Part shown: positions 17,690-27,093 of the stretch, piece after piece
Layout of the letters: each line of letters opens with the position of its first letter
How positions within the stretch are numbered: position 1 is the first letter of the stretch
Assembly: GCA_052034865.1 (NCBI GenBank)
Contig: JBPOIC010000009.1
Location: 23,254 to 87,253 of the forward strand
Length of the DNA stretch: 64,000 nucleotides
Direction: 5' to 3'
Origin: JBPOIC01 sp052034865
Lineage (GTDB): Bacteria > UBA10199 > JADFYH01
The notes under the pieces: model-generated
The model's input: only the letters and a program-made list of their open reading frames with translations
What the model was told of the DNA's origin: nothing
Databases searched by the model: none
Made by a program: the position numbers and the translations under genes

Positions 17690-18955
17690 ATGGGTATTTT
17701 TAACGCTCTTTTCGCTGGAGTTAACGGTATCAACTCAAACGGTAACGCAATTTCAACTTTGGGTGATAACATCGCAAACGTGAATACGATTGGTTTTAAG
17801 GCGTCGCGTGCCTCTTTTGAAGATATCCTGGCAGGAAGTGAAGCAAACATTGGATTGGGATCCCGCATTTCGAGCGTTTCTCCTCAATTCAGTCAGGGCG
17901 GATTCGAATCTTCCAGTTCTGTCACAGATCTGGCGATTGATGGTCAGGGATTCTTTGTTGTGAAAAATACGGATGGATCTACTTTCTACTCCCGCTCAGG
18001 ACAATTTATCATTGATAAAGATGGTTACCTGATTAACGCATCTAACCAGCGTCTCCAGGGTTTTACCGTCGACGTCAACCATTCGATTACTTCAAACATT
18101 GACGATATCCAGATTTCTACGGCTCCCGTTCCTCCACAGCCGAGCGATAGCATTACAATGTCGATGAATCTGGATTCTAACGACACATCTCCCGCGGCCT
18201 TCAGCTTGACTGATCCGAACGGGACTTCCAATTTCTCCTCCGGTGTTACTGTTTATGACTCGCTCGGAAACAGTCATCTGGTTTCGCTTTTCTTCAGGAA
18301 GAGTGCGGCGAACAGCTGGGAATGGTTTGCATTGGTTGATGGAGGTGAGATTACCGGTGGTACTGCAGGTGTCTATGAGCAGGAAGCAAATGGAACCATA
18401 ACATTTGATACCCAAGGGGCTTTGGTCTCTGCGACAACAACTGCCAGTGACTTTGATTTTGTTGGTGCGGCTCAAACCCAGGCGATTAATTTTGATTTCG
18501 GTACAGGAACGGGTGCTGGTGGAACGGGTCTAGATGGAGTGACTCAATTCGGAAGTAATTCGGCTCTCTCGAATATTACCCAGGATGGTTATGCTTCGGG
18601 ATCTCTCAAGAGCATCGATATCTCTCAAAATGGAATCATTACCGGAAACTATACGAACGGTACTACACAGAATATTGCCCAAGTGGTTCTGGCCTCTTTC
18701 CACAACGAGGAAGCCCTGGTGCGTGTCGGTAACAACAACTATCGTGAAACGCTCGATTCCGGAAGTGCCATTATCTCAGCTCCAGCCGGCGCGGGAAAAG
18801 GGAGTCTGGTTTCTCATACCCTCGAGCAATCCAATGTTGACTTGGCCAATGAGCTCATTCGCATGGTTATTATTCAGAGAGGTTTTCAGGCCAACTCGAG
18901 AACAATTACGACAATCAATGATATGCTCGCTCAGCTCGTGAATCTGGGACAATAA
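17690..18955 (+). CDS. flgE: Flagellar hook protein FlgE
   Basis: 421 residues. The N-terminal rod/hook motif is NAISTLGDNIANVNTIGFK (~residues 20-38). The middle has ALVDGG and TVYDSLGNSH motifs typical of hook proteins, and the C-terminus ends EQSNVDLANELIRMVIIQRGFQANSRTI. AAGGAGGGAG lies directly before the ATG. It is 31 bp after flgD, which caps its assembly. Confidence 0.93.
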   Translation: MGIFNALFAGVNGINSNGNAISTLGDNIANVNTIGFKASRASFEDILAGSEANIGLGSRISSVSPQFSQGGFESSSSVTDLAIDGQGFFVVKNTDGSTFYSRSGQFIIDKDGYLINASNQRLQGFTVDVNHSITSNIDDIQISTAPVPPQPSDSITMSMNLDSNDTSPAAFSLTDPNGTSNFSSGVTVYDSLGNSHLVSLFFRKSAANSWEWFALVDGGEITGGTAGVYEQEANGTITFDTQGALVSATTTASDFDFVGAAQTQAINFDFGTGTGAGGTGLDGVTQFGSNSALSNITQDGYASGSLKSIDISQNGIITGNYTNGTTQNIAQVVLASFHNEEALVRVGNNNYRETLDSGSAIISAPAGAGKGSLVSHTLEQSNVDLANELIRMVIIQRGFQANSRTITTINDMLAQLVNLGQ

Positions 18956-19031
18956 CTTCGTTTCATTTTCCGATCCTGTACGCTTCGATTTTCAGGGTCG
19001 GTAAATGGAGCTGATTTCAAGGAGATTTCCC

Positions 19032-19589
19032 TTGTCTAAAAAAATCATCATCATCGCAGCGGCCGTGCTTCTTCTGGGCGGGGGGGCAGCAGGATATTTT
19101 CTTTTCATGAAAAAGGACAAACCTGCAGCACATGCAACGGAATCCAAGGAAGAAAAAGGCCATGAAGCTGCGGACGAGGAAACGGCCAAGGAAAACAAGG
19201 AAATCCATGAAGATCGAAAACCCGCTCCGCCGGAAGAAGAAACGGCTGCAGAAGAGGAACATGGAAGTGAAGGAGGAGAGGAAAAAGAACCTCTGGTTTT
19301 CAAGTTTGATCCAATGGTTGTAAACATCTTCGACAAAAATACGATTCACTATCTCAAAATCGGTCTGGAGATCAGTTGTAGCAATGCAGAAGTGGTGGAA
19401 GAAATTAAGGTGAAAAAATCCCAGCTTCAGGACCGCATGATGTTTTTGACAGGAGACACCAGCTTGAGAGAAATTTTAACCTCCGGAGGAAAAACGCTTC
19501 TCAAGGAAGATCTGCAGGAAGCCTTCAACCGAATCCTTAAAAAAGGAAAAGTGAAAAAAATATATTTCACTGACTTTACGATTCAATAG
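19032..19589 (+). CDS. fliL: Flagellar basal body-associated protein FliL
   Basis: 185 residues if translation starts at the TTG at 19032, which has AAGGAGA 6 bp upstream; the ATG at 19005 lacks a ribosome site. One membrane helix follows immediately (KKIIIIAAAVLLLGGGAAGYFLF). A ~60-residue Glu/Lys/Ala-rich linker precedes the FliL domain, which includes VNIFDKNTIHYLKIGLEI and a C-terminal VKKIYFTDFTIQ. FliL sits at the stator ring and supports torque. Its 3' end overlaps a broken antisense reading frame. Confidence 0.85.
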   Translation: MSKKIIIIAAAVLLLGGGAAGYFLFMKKDKPAAHATESKEEKGHEAADEETAKENKEIHEDRKPAPPEEETAAEEEHGSEGGEEKEPLVFKFDPMVVNIFDKNTIHYLKIGLEISCSNAEVVEEIKVKKSQLQDRMMFLTGDTSLREILTSGGKTLLKEDLQEAFNRILKKGKVKKIYFTDFTIQ

Positions 19590-19791
19590 CCAAAGTTCAG
19601 CCACTTCGGCTTATGGTGCTGTGTTTGGATCACATAGTCATCAAGTGTTCTTGACTCACCCAGGAATTTCACTTCGATAGAAGAATCACGCTCTGTCAGA
19701 ATCTCAACGCGGAAAGATTGACCCAACCTTCTCTTTTTCCACTCCCGATTTAATGAGAGGAGGAAAAAAATTCCCTGTCATTTTTATCCAT
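19583..19791 (-). pseudogene. Possible small antisense gene, broken by a 1-nt shift
   Basis: The 270 bp between fliL and fliM holds a minus-strand frame (19583-19777) with natural amino-acid composition that ends PKWLNFGY. It has no good start of its own. An ATG at 19791 opens MDKNDREFF in the neighbouring frame. Adding one base in the seven-base A run at 19764-19770 (T run on the minus strand) would fuse the two into a 69-residue protein. It could be a decayed gene, a slippage-expressed gene, an assembly error or chance; I do not recognise the product. Confidence 0.35.
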
Positions 19792-19855
19792 TTCAATTCA
19801 CAAAAAAATTCCCTTTAAAATTCAGAAATTAGATCACGTTAGAATCGGGATGTTC

Positions 19856-19871
19856 TGGTATGCGGCTTGCA
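19856..19871 (+). promoter_or_regulatory. Candidate sigma-54 promoter for fliM onward
   Basis: TGGTATGCGGCTTGCA keeps TGG, the exact 8-base spacer and TTGCA. The predicted transcript start (~19882) falls after the ATG at 19860 and 2 nt before the next in-frame ATG at 19884, so either the promoter is not real or fliM is translated from an almost leaderless message. Confidence 0.4.
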
Positions 19872-20822
19872 AACCAATCAGGCATGCCCGAATCAGTAAA
19901 CTCAATTTCCTCTGCGTCTGAGGTCTCTGCCAAAAACAGGCCGCCCTCCCATCTTTGGGAAGGGGAAAGTTCTCCCTATCCTCTTTTTGAAGCGGCTTCA
20001 GCCGGGGATAACCGCCTTAAAAGTCTGGATCAGATTGGTCAGGAAATCGCTGGCTCTCTTCAGGGGAGTTTAACGGTTCTGTGGAAAGATGTCGAAAAAG
20101 TCGAATGGGAGAAAAATGAAATTGTTTCAGCCAAGGATTGCCTGAAGGGGTTGAATGTTGAAAATCATCTGGTGATTCAATGGATCACCAGCGCCCAGAA
20201 AATTAAAGGCTATCTGGTGTTGGATAAAAAATTTTTTGTGGAGCTTTATAATTTCCTTTTGGGCGGAAAACAGCCCAGTACCCGTAGCCAATCTCTTACT
20301 CTTCTCGAACAATCCTATCTGAATCGGGTGGTCGTTTCCATCCTCGAAGTGATTTCACATTCCTGGTCCACTAAAATTCCATGGAATTTGACCTCCGAAA
20401 AATTTCTCGAAGAGGCCGTTGCTCTGGAAAATGAAGTGCTCACTTCGGATTTCATCCGCATCTGCCTTAAGGTTACAGTAAAAGAAATCCCTTCGGTTTA
20501 TTTGCTCATCGTTCCCAAGGAAATCCTGACCTGCCTTGCAAGTCCTTCTCAGAATCTGAAAGTCGAAGATGAAAAACAGCCTCTCCTCGATGAGGAATGG
20601 AGACAGGGAGTCCTTCATTCCATTGGTGTGACCCAGGTCCCGGTTGCGGTTGAACTGGGATGCATCCATACGACGCTTCAGAAAATCATCGCGCTTAAAG
20701 TGGAGGATGTATTTTCTCTCGATATTCCGGCCGAAGGACACCAGATCCATATCGGCGGGAAATCAGCATTCCGAGGCTCTCTGGGAATATTGGGAGAAAA
20801 CAAGGCGGTTAAAATCATTTAA
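19860..20822 (+). CDS. fliM: Flagellar motor switch protein FliM (divergent)
   Basis: 320 residues from 19860 (312 from 19884). The C-terminal SpoA domain is clear (~residues 255-318: VPVAVELGCIHTTLQKII, then KSAFRGSLGIL). The middle domain is recognisable around FLLGGKQ and LTLLEQSYLNRVVVSIL (~residues 135-165). The usual N-terminal EIDALL-type CheY-P binding motif is absent; the first 55 residues are Ser/Pro-rich. FliM forms the C-ring with FliG and FliN. It is followed 20 bp later by fliN. Confidence 0.85.
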   Translation: MRLANQSGMPESVNSISSASEVSAKNRPPSHLWEGESSPYPLFEAASAGDNRLKSLDQIGQEIAGSLQGSLTVLWKDVEKVEWEKNEIVSAKDCLKGLNVENHLVIQWITSAQKIKGYLVLDKKFFVELYNFLLGGKQPSTRSQSLTLLEQSYLNRVVVSILEVISHSWSTKIPWNLTSEKFLEEAVALENEVLTSDFIRICLKVTVKEIPSVYLLIVPKEILTCLASPSQNLKVEDEKQPLLDEEWRQGVLHSIGVTQVPVAVELGCIHTTLQKIIALKVEDVFSLDIPAEGHQIHIGGKSAFRGSLGILGENKAVKII

Positions 20823-20842
20823 CTGTCTGGAAGGAGGAGATC

Positions 20843-21145
20843 TTGTCAGAAGCATCCACAAATTCCGAAATGGCCTCGGGTTCTTCAGATCTGTCGCTAG
20901 TCATGGATGTTCCAGTGACGCTGCAGGTGTTTTTAGGAGAGGCAACCCTGACTGTGGAGGAAATCCTGAAGTGCGGAAAGGGCTCTGTCATCCCTCTCAA
21001 TCAGAAAGTGGGAGAGCCATTTTTGGTCCTTCTTCAGAAAAAGCCAATCGCGCAGGGTGAAATTGTTCAGGCAGGAGAAAATCTGGGGATCAAGATTACA
21101 AACGTGATGAATGAAAAACCCGTTTCAGCAGGTGAAGCTCAGTGA
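20843..21145 (+). CDS. fliN: Flagellar motor switch protein FliN
   Basis: 100 residues. Nearly the whole protein is a SpoA domain: VMDVPVTLQVFLGEATLTVEEIL, then GSVIPLNQKVGEP and QGEIVQAGENLGIKIT. The start is TTG with AAGGAGGAGA just upstream. FliN tetramers form the base of the C-ring. Confidence 0.92.
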   Translation: MSEASTNSEMASGSSDLSLVMDVPVTLQVFLGEATLTVEEILKCGKGSVIPLNQKVGEPFLVLLQKKPIAQGEIVQAGENLGIKITNVMNEKPVSAGEAQ

Positions 21146-21152
21146 GAAACTT

Positions 21153-21953
21153 ATGAAAATCCTCATTCATAAAAATAAAAGAAACAGAATCATCCCGTGT
21201 TTCATCTTCTTTCTGATTTTTGCCTCGCCTGGTTCCTGTGTTTTTGGAGCTGAAGAGGTTTTTCAGGCAAACCCTTCTGTCCGTCCGTCCCCTGAAAAGC
21301 TCATTGATCTGATGGCAAAAAATCAACTGGGGATTCAGTCAGAAGAGGAAATGTCGGTGACAGGAGATCTCCCGACGATCCAGAAAGCTCCTTCTTCGAA
21401 CATCAGTCTGCTCAATTCCAAAAGAGAAGAAGAGAGTTTGCCCTGGTCCAAGACCATTCTTACTTCCCTCTTTCTTTGCACTCTTATTGCCCTGGGGGCC
21501 TGGGGGGTTCAGAAACTCTCCAAAGGAAAGCTTCCGCGACGTTTGGTCGAGAATGAAGAGTTTCAAATCCTTCAAAACGTTTCGTTGGGTTTAAAGAGGC
21601 AGCTCGTGATCGCCCGAATGGGATCCTCAAGACTGTTAATTGGCTTGAGCGGCTCTCAAATCCAGCTTCTGCATACAAATGAAGAAAAAGAGATTCCTCA
21701 ACCCAAAGCTGTAGCAGATCCGGTGATAACCCAAAAGCAGGTTGCCGCCTCTGCAAAACCTCCAGCATTTCAGTCTGCTGACCCTCTGGATTTTGATTTC
21801 TCCAGGCGCATTCAGCAGGTCCTGGAGCAGCTGGGCCCCATTTCTTTTGACAGGAAAAAAACATCCGAAAATTCCCGGACAGAAAAAACAGATTCCAATC
21901 GAATTCCAGAAGGATCTGCAAAAAATTCCCGACTGGTGAGTATGAGAAATTAG
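21153..21953 (+). CDS. fliO: Flagellar biosynthesis protein FliO
   Basis: 266 residues from the ATG at 21153, 7 bp after fliN; a longer frame to 21111 would lie inside fliN. It starts with a signal-like hydrophobic segment (IIPCFIFFLIFASPGSCVFG). A central membrane helix (~residues 95-115) is followed by the FliO domain with LQNVSLGLKRQLVIARMGS. The C-terminal ~90 residues are polar and variable. FliO assists assembly of the FliP export gate. Position before fliP supports the call. Confidence 0.8.
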   Translation: MKILIHKNKRNRIIPCFIFFLIFASPGSCVFGAEEVFQANPSVRPSPEKLIDLMAKNQLGIQSEEEMSVTGDLPTIQKAPSSNISLLNSKREEESLPWSKTILTSLFLCTLIALGAWGVQKLSKGKLPRRLVENEEFQILQNVSLGLKRQLVIARMGSSRLLIGLSGSQIQLLHTNEEKEIPQPKAVADPVITQKQVAASAKPPAFQSADPLDFDFSRRIQQVLEQLGPISFDRKKTSENSRTEKTDSNRIPEGSAKNSRLVSMRN

Positions 21954-22039
21954 TCCGTGATGATTTTTAAAAATGAAAAATCCAAAAGTCCATCGAGGTT
22001 CGAAGGACTTGTGTATTCCTTGATGCATTTTAAAACCGG

Positions 22040-22801
22040 ATGATTATGCGACTTCGTCGAATAATTCCATGTGCGATCCTGCTGATTCTGATGGGAGGAT
22101 TTTCCCGTTTGGGTTTTTCTGCCTCTGCCATTCCTTCGCTGAATATCAGTGTGGGGGGCGCTGAAAATCCGGTTGGCATGGCTTCGGCCATGAAGATCTT
22201 TATTTTTCTGACGCTTGTTTCCATTGGTCCTGCACTTTTGCTCACGATGACTTCCTTTACCCGGATTATCATCGTCCTTTCGTTCTTAAGACAGGCCATT
22301 GGTGTGCAGCAATCGCCTCCAAATCAGATAATCATTGGGCTTGCCCTGTTTCTGACTGTCTTTTCCATGTCACCCATTTTCAGGGAAATCTATGGCGGGG
22401 CGGTGGCACCCTTTTTAAAAGAAGAAATTACTCAGGAAGTAGCGATCGAAAAGGCAACAAGTCCTTTAAAAAGTTTCATGTTCAATCAGACCCGCAAGGC
22501 AGATCTGGAACTGTTTCTATCAATTTCGCATTCTCAGGCACCCAAGAATCTTGAGGAGCTGTCGCTGTCTGTCCTGGTTCCATCCTTTATCATCAGCGAA
22601 CTCAAGACCGCTTTTCAGATGGGATTTTTAATCTATCTGCCTTTCGTTCTGATCGATCTGGTCGTTTCGATGGTTCTGCTTGTGATGGGAATGATGGTTT
22701 TGCCTCCCATCGTTATTTCACTTCCATTCAAGCTAATGCTTTTTGTCCTCGTCGATGGATGGACCCTGGTGGTGGGATCTCTCATGAGGAGTTTTAAATG
22801 A
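22040..22801 (+). CDS. fliP: Flagellar export gate protein FliP
   Basis: 253 residues with an N-terminal signal peptide and four membrane helices. Family signatures are SIGPALLLTMTSFTRIIIVLSFLRQAIGVQ (~residues 58-87) and LVPSFIISELKTAFQMGFLIYLPF in the C-terminal half, plus DLVVSMVLLVMGMMVLPP. FliP pentamers form the core of the export gate. A second in-frame ATG at 22046 is an alternative start. The stop overlaps fliQ as ATGA. Confidence 0.95.
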   Translation: MIMRLRRIIPCAILLILMGGFSRLGFSASAIPSLNISVGGAENPVGMASAMKIFIFLTLVSIGPALLLTMTSFTRIIIVLSFLRQAIGVQQSPPNQIIIGLALFLTVFSMSPIFREIYGGAVAPFLKEEITQEVAIEKATSPLKSFMFNQTRKADLELFLSISHSQAPKNLEELSLSVLVPSFIISELKTAFQMGFLIYLPFVLIDLVVSMVLLVMGMMVLPPIVISLPFKLMLFVLVDGWTLVVGSLMRSFK

Positions 22802-23070
22802 CGACGGCCTTTGTGGTGGAAATCGCTCGCGAGACGGTTTGGACTTCGATGCTGGTTTTGGCACCGATTCTGATTGTGGGTTTTATCATGGGAGTTCTGG
22901 TGAGTTTTATTCAGACGATTCTGCAATTGCAGGACACAACCGTAGCGGTCATCCCCAAGGTAGTTTCGATTTCCCTGACTCTCGTTATTTTTGGTCACTG
23001 GATGTTGAGTCGTCTGATGAACTACACCGCCCATTTTCTGGGAAACTTTATTTCAATGACTTTAAACTGA
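22798..23070 (+). CDS. fliQ: Flagellar export gate protein FliQ
   Basis: 90 residues, two membrane helices, with the family motif SFIQTILQLQDTTVAVIPK (~residues 37-55) between them. It packs around the FliP-FliR gate. ATGA overlap with fliP shows translational coupling. Confidence 0.95.
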   Translation: MTTAFVVEIARETVWTSMLVLAPILIVGFIMGVLVSFIQTILQLQDTTVAVIPKVVSISLTLVIFGHWMLSRLMNYTAHFLGNFISMTLN

Positions 23071-23077
23071 GTAAACC

Positions 23078-23836
23078 ATGAACTGGCTCGAATACTTTCT
23101 ACAACTGGTTTTGTTTACCTTCCGGATCGGGGCCCTGTTTGTTGCGGCACCGCTCTTCAGCACCCACAGCATTTCACCCGCTCTGAAATTCTTTTTTGCA
23201 CTCGCTCTCTCTTCGATGCTGCTGCCTTTTCAGCCCCATCTTCCAGAAGCTATCTGGAAGGAAAATTCCGTTTTGATCCTCGTACTGGCCCGCGAGATTG
23301 GCCTGGGACTGATGATGGGATTTTCCATTCGGTTAATCTTCGTCTTCATCACTTTGACCCTGGAATTCATGGGACTCCAGATTGGCTTTTCAATTGCAAA
23401 CATGTTCGATCCGCAAACGAACTCCCAGATTTCCGTACTCGCGGAATTGGGAGTCTATCTTTCTTTCATTCTGTTTTTTTCGACAAACCTCCATCATGAA
23501 ATGATTTATGCCCTGATCAAAACCTATCAGAAATTTCCGATCGGGCTTCCGGACTGGGATCTCAAACCCATGCTGGCAGGAATCCTGTATCTGCTTCAGG
23601 AAATTTTTGAGGCAGCGGTTCGTCTCTCCTTCCCGGTCGTGGTCTCCATGTGGATCATTCATCTTATTCTGGGAGTGGTCTCGCGAACATCCCCACAGAT
23701 GAATCTCTTTTTCAATATCACCTTTATTCTCAATATCGTGAGCGGGCTGTTACTCATCAATCTTTATTGGCCACAGATTCTCAGTCACACACAGACGATG
23801 TCGATAAAGCTTTTTCGAAACGCTTATTATCTTTGA
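23078..23836 (+). CDS. fliR: Flagellar export gate protein FliR
   Basis: 252 residues with about six membrane helices. Conserved segments include FRIGALFVAAPLFSTHSIS near the N-terminus, EIGLGLMMGFSIRLIF (~residues 71-86), and a C-terminal VSRTSPQMNLFFN motif. FliR completes the export gate and contacts FlhB. It lies 7 bp after fliQ. Confidence 0.94.
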   Translation: MNWLEYFLQLVLFTFRIGALFVAAPLFSTHSISPALKFFFALALSSMLLPFQPHLPEAIWKENSVLILVLAREIGLGLMMGFSIRLIFVFITLTLEFMGLQIGFSIANMFDPQTNSQISVLAELGVYLSFILFFSTNLHHEMIYALIKTYQKFPIGLPDWDLKPMLAGILYLLQEIFEAAVRLSFPVVVSMWIIHLILGVVSRTSPQMNLFFNITFILNIVSGLLLINLYWPQILSHTQTMSIKLFRNAYYL

Positions 23837-23924
23837 TCCAATAACGATCATTTTCTGAAGCAGAGAATACTGCGGTTTTAAAACCTTAAATTTTGCCGGG
23901 TTTCAGGATTCAGGAATCATTCCT

Positions 23925-25016
23925 ATGGCTGAAAAAAGTGACCAGGAAAAAACGGAAGAACCTTCAGAGAAACGGGTCGAGGAATTCAGATCCGAAGGAC
24001 GCATTGCGCGCAGTGTGGAGCTCAGTTCTCTGATAACACTGGCTGCGGGTTTTGTGTCTCTTTTCGCAATTCGGGGAGTGTTGGGAGATCGTATCCTTTT
24101 CAGTTTCCGGGATGCCTTAAGCTTCGATGGAAATCCGGATACCCATTCTTTTATAACGTGGGTTTTTACTGATCTCGTTCCTGTCATGTACTGGATTGGA
24201 GTCCTGTTTGCGATCATTCTGGTCTGCGCCGTCTGTGGTTCGCTTGCGCAGACGGGTTTGGTTTTTTCTTCCAAACGCATTCTTCCCCGATTTGACGGTT
24301 TAAGTCCTGCCCAGGGAATCAAGAAAATTTTCTCTCAAAAGGCCCTCGTTCAGTTTATCAAAAACTTTAGCAAGGTTCTCGTGATCGGCTGGATCGCCTA
24401 TGTTTTTTTAAATGGCCACCGTGGAGAGATCATTTCATCTCATGAACTGAATCTCCAGCAGGGAATCGCCTGGGCGGTGCATCTGATCGCCATGGTTCTC
24501 ATGCGGATTTTTCTGTTTCTGCTCGTTTTGTCCGGATCCGATTATCTTTATCAATGGTGGACGATTCATCAGGAGATGAAGATGAGTCGACAGGAATTAA
24601 AAGATGAAATGAAAGAGCGTGAGGTTTCACCCGAAGTTAAAAACAAGGTCCGTCGGGTATCGATGGAGAGGGCGAAACGGCAGATCCAGCGGGATGTGCC
24701 ACTGGCCGATGTAATTGTGACCAATCCCACGCATTATGCAGTCGCGTTGCGCTATGAGCGGCTGAAAGATCCGGCGCCTAGAGTTGTAGCCAAAGGAAAA
24801 GATCATCTGGCGGCGGTAATCCGGGCCCTGGCTCAGGAGAATGAAGTCCCCCTTTATGAGTATCCGGAGCTTGCCAGGAATCTTTACAGTAAAGTGAAGG
24901 TCGGCAAGACGATCCCAGCAGAATTGTATCCAACCGTTGCCCGCGTGCTTGCTTACATCTATCAGATTTATCAGAAGCGCTATCAGAAGAAAGGAGAGAT
25001 CCGCTATGTGGGGTAA
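23925..25016 (+). CDS. flhB: Flagellar export switch protein FlhB
   Basis: 363 residues. The opening KTEEPSEKRVEEFRSEGRIARS matches FlhB, followed by four membrane helices to ~residue 210. The autocleavage motif NPTH is at residues 267-270. FlhB switches export from rod/hook to filament substrates together with FliK. It overlaps flhA by 11 bp. Confidence 0.95.
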   Translation: MAEKSDQEKTEEPSEKRVEEFRSEGRIARSVELSSLITLAAGFVSLFAIRGVLGDRILFSFRDALSFDGNPDTHSFITWVFTDLVPVMYWIGVLFAIILVCAVCGSLAQTGLVFSSKRILPRFDGLSPAQGIKKIFSQKALVQFIKNFSKVLVIGWIAYVFLNGHRGEIISSHELNLQQGIAWAVHLIAMVLMRIFLFLLVLSGSDYLYQWWTIHQEMKMSRQELKDEMKEREVSPEVKNKVRRVSMERAKRQIQRDVPLADVIVTNPTHYAVALRYERLKDPAPRVVAKGKDHLAAVIRALAQENEVPLYEYPELARNLYSKVKVGKTIPAELYPTVARVLAYIYQIYQKRYQKKGEIRYVG

Positions 25017-27093
25017 CCTTTCTTATAAAAACCTTTTGAAAGAAGGTGGAGACCTTCTCCTTGTGCTGGGACTTGCAGGAGTCGTCCTTCTGATGATCAT
25101 TCCTGTTCCGGCTTATCTGGTCGACGTCTTCCTTGTTTTTTCGATTACCCTCTCGATTCTGATTTTCATGGTTTCACTGTACTCTTCCCGTCCCCTCGAT
25201 TTTTCTGTTTTTCCAACCCTCATTCTCTTTGCCACTCTAATTCGCCTGACCCTGAATGTAGCGAGTACGCGTCTGATTTTACTGAACGGCAGTTCGGGAG
25301 ATGAGGCCGCCGGCAAGGTGATCAAGGCCTTTGGCTATTTTGTGGCTGGAGGAAATTACATTGTTGGATTTATTATTTTCATCATTCTGATCGTCATCAA
25401 TTTCGTGGTCATCACAAAAGGCGCAGGAAGAATTGCCGAAGTCGCTGCGCGTTTCACCCTCGATGCCATGCCCGGAAAACAGCTGGCCGTCGATGCCGAT
25501 CTGAACGCCGGAGCGATCACGGATCAGGAAGCCAAGCGCAGGCGTGAAGAGCTTGAAAAGCATGCTGATTTTTATGGAGCGATGGATGGAGCTTCAAAGT
25601 TTGTCCGCGGCGATGCCGTGGCTGGCATTCTCATCACCGTCGTCAATGTCATCGGTGGATTCATTATTGGAATGGCGCAAGAAGGTCTCGATTTTTCCGA
25701 AGCTGCCCGCATCTACACGGTGTTGAGTATTGGGGATGGGCTTGTGGGGCAGATTCCTGCCCTTATCATTTCTACGGCTGCAGGTCTGATCGTTACCAAG
25801 GTTTCCAATCAGCATCGCCTTTCTGAAGAAATTGGGGCCCAGACTTTGGCTCATTGGCGACCGATGGCTATGGCCGGCGTGATCCTCTTTGTGCTCAGTC
25901 TGGTGCCAGGGCTACCTCACCTGCTCTTTATTCTCATGGCGGCCTTGTTGGGTTTCGCGAGTTACCGGATCTGGTCGCGAGAAAAAGAAGAGACGATGAA
26001 CCAGAGCCAGGTGGAGCTTACCCGAGAGAGCAGTCCGAACCAGACATCCCAGCAGGTGGATAATGTGCCGCTTCTAGATCCGATCGAAATCGAAGTGGGA
26101 TACGATCTGGTGGGGCTGGTCGATCAGCGCTCGGCCGGTGAATTTCCACAGCGCGTCCTGGGCATTCGACGTCAGCTCGCGACGGAAATGGGAATTCTGC
26201 TTCCTCCCGTCCACATCCGCGACAATCTGAAATTCAAACCCAATGAATACCGCATCCTTTTGAAAGGTGCCACGATCGCCAGAGGAGAGCTGCTTCCCAA
26301 ACACCTGCTCGCCCTCGATCCCGGAATGACCACCCGCCAGATTGAAGGAGTCCCGACCCAGGATCCGACCTTTGGGCTTCCGGCACTCTGGATTACCGAA
26401 GAAATGCGGGATGCGGCGATGATCGCCGGTTATACCGTTGTCGATCTGCCTAGTGTTCTAGCGACCCATCTCATGGAAGTCCTGCGCCACAATCTGCATG
26501 AAATCTTTGGCTGGCAGGATATGTCTAAACTGATCGAACAGCTCAAAGTCACCAATCCCAAGCTCGTGTCCGATCTGATTCCTGAGATGCTTCCTTTTGG
26601 CCAGATTCTAAAAGTTCTTCAGAATCTTTTGCGTGAACAGGTTTCGATCCGTGATCTGGTCACTATTTTCGAAACACTGGCGGAAAATGCCATCCATACG
26701 AAAGATCCCTACGAACTGACGCAGTTTGTACGCGTGGCTTTGGGACGCAGCATTTCGCAACGCCATCTTGCCTCTGATCAGAAGCTCTATGCCTTAACTC
26801 TGGCACGATCGATGGAAGAAAAACTCCTGCAGTCGGTGACGAATACAAAGAATGGGCCTCAGATCGTTCTCGATCCGAACATGGCGCGAAGCTTTGTCGA
26901 AGAGATCGGGAAAAAAGTGAAAGAAAAGGTCACCAGCCATCAGTCGCCAGTTCTGCTGACTTCCCAGCAGGTGCGTCCTCATCTTTCTCAGCTCATTGAA
27001 AAATTTATACCTAACCTGGCCGTCCTTGCGCATAGCGAAGTCGCCGGTCACGTCAATGTCATGCCGATTGGCATGATTGGGGAGGGATTATGA
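25006..27093 (+). CDS. flhA: Flagellar export apparatus protein FlhA
   Basis: 695 residues from the ATG at 25006 (GGAGAGATCC upstream); an open frame to 24937 lies inside flhB. Eight membrane helices in the first ~320 residues flank the highly conserved cytoplasmic FHIPEP loop: TKGAGRIAEVAARFTLDAMPGKQ, then ALDADLNAG-type and EADFYGAMDGA-type segments. The large cytoplasmic export-substrate docking domain follows. Its stop overlaps flhF as ATGA. Confidence 0.96.
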   Translation: MWGNLSYKNLLKEGGDLLLVLGLAGVVLLMIIPVPAYLVDVFLVFSITLSILIFMVSLYSSRPLDFSVFPTLILFATLIRLTLNVASTRLILLNGSSGDEAAGKVIKAFGYFVAGGNYIVGFIIFIILIVINFVVITKGAGRIAEVAARFTLDAMPGKQLAVDADLNAGAITDQEAKRRREELEKHADFYGAMDGASKFVRGDAVAGILITVVNVIGGFIIGMAQEGLDFSEAARIYTVLSIGDGLVGQIPALIISTAAGLIVTKVSNQHRLSEEIGAQTLAHWRPMAMAGVILFVLSLVPGLPHLLFILMAALLGFASYRIWSREKEETMNQSQVELTRESSPNQTSQQVDNVPLLDPIEIEVGYDLVGLVDQRSAGEFPQRVLGIRRQLATEMGILLPPVHIRDNLKFKPNEYRILLKGATIARGELLPKHLLALDPGMTTRQIEGVPTQDPTFGLPALWITEEMRDAAMIAGYTVVDLPSVLATHLMEVLRHNLHEIFGWQDMSKLIEQLKVTNPKLVSDLIPEMLPFGQILKVLQNLLREQVSIRDLVTIFETLAENAIHTKDPYELTQFVRVALGRSISQRHLASDQKLYALTLARSMEEKLLQSVTNTKNGPQIVLDPNMARSFVEEIGKKVKEKVTSHQSPVLLTSQQVRPHLSQLIEKFIPNLAVLAHSEVAGHVNVMPIGMIGEGL

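Noticed and set aside
24937..25005. N-terminal extension of flhA
   Set aside because: It lies inside flhB, has no homology to FlhA and the ATG at 25006 has a good ribosome site.
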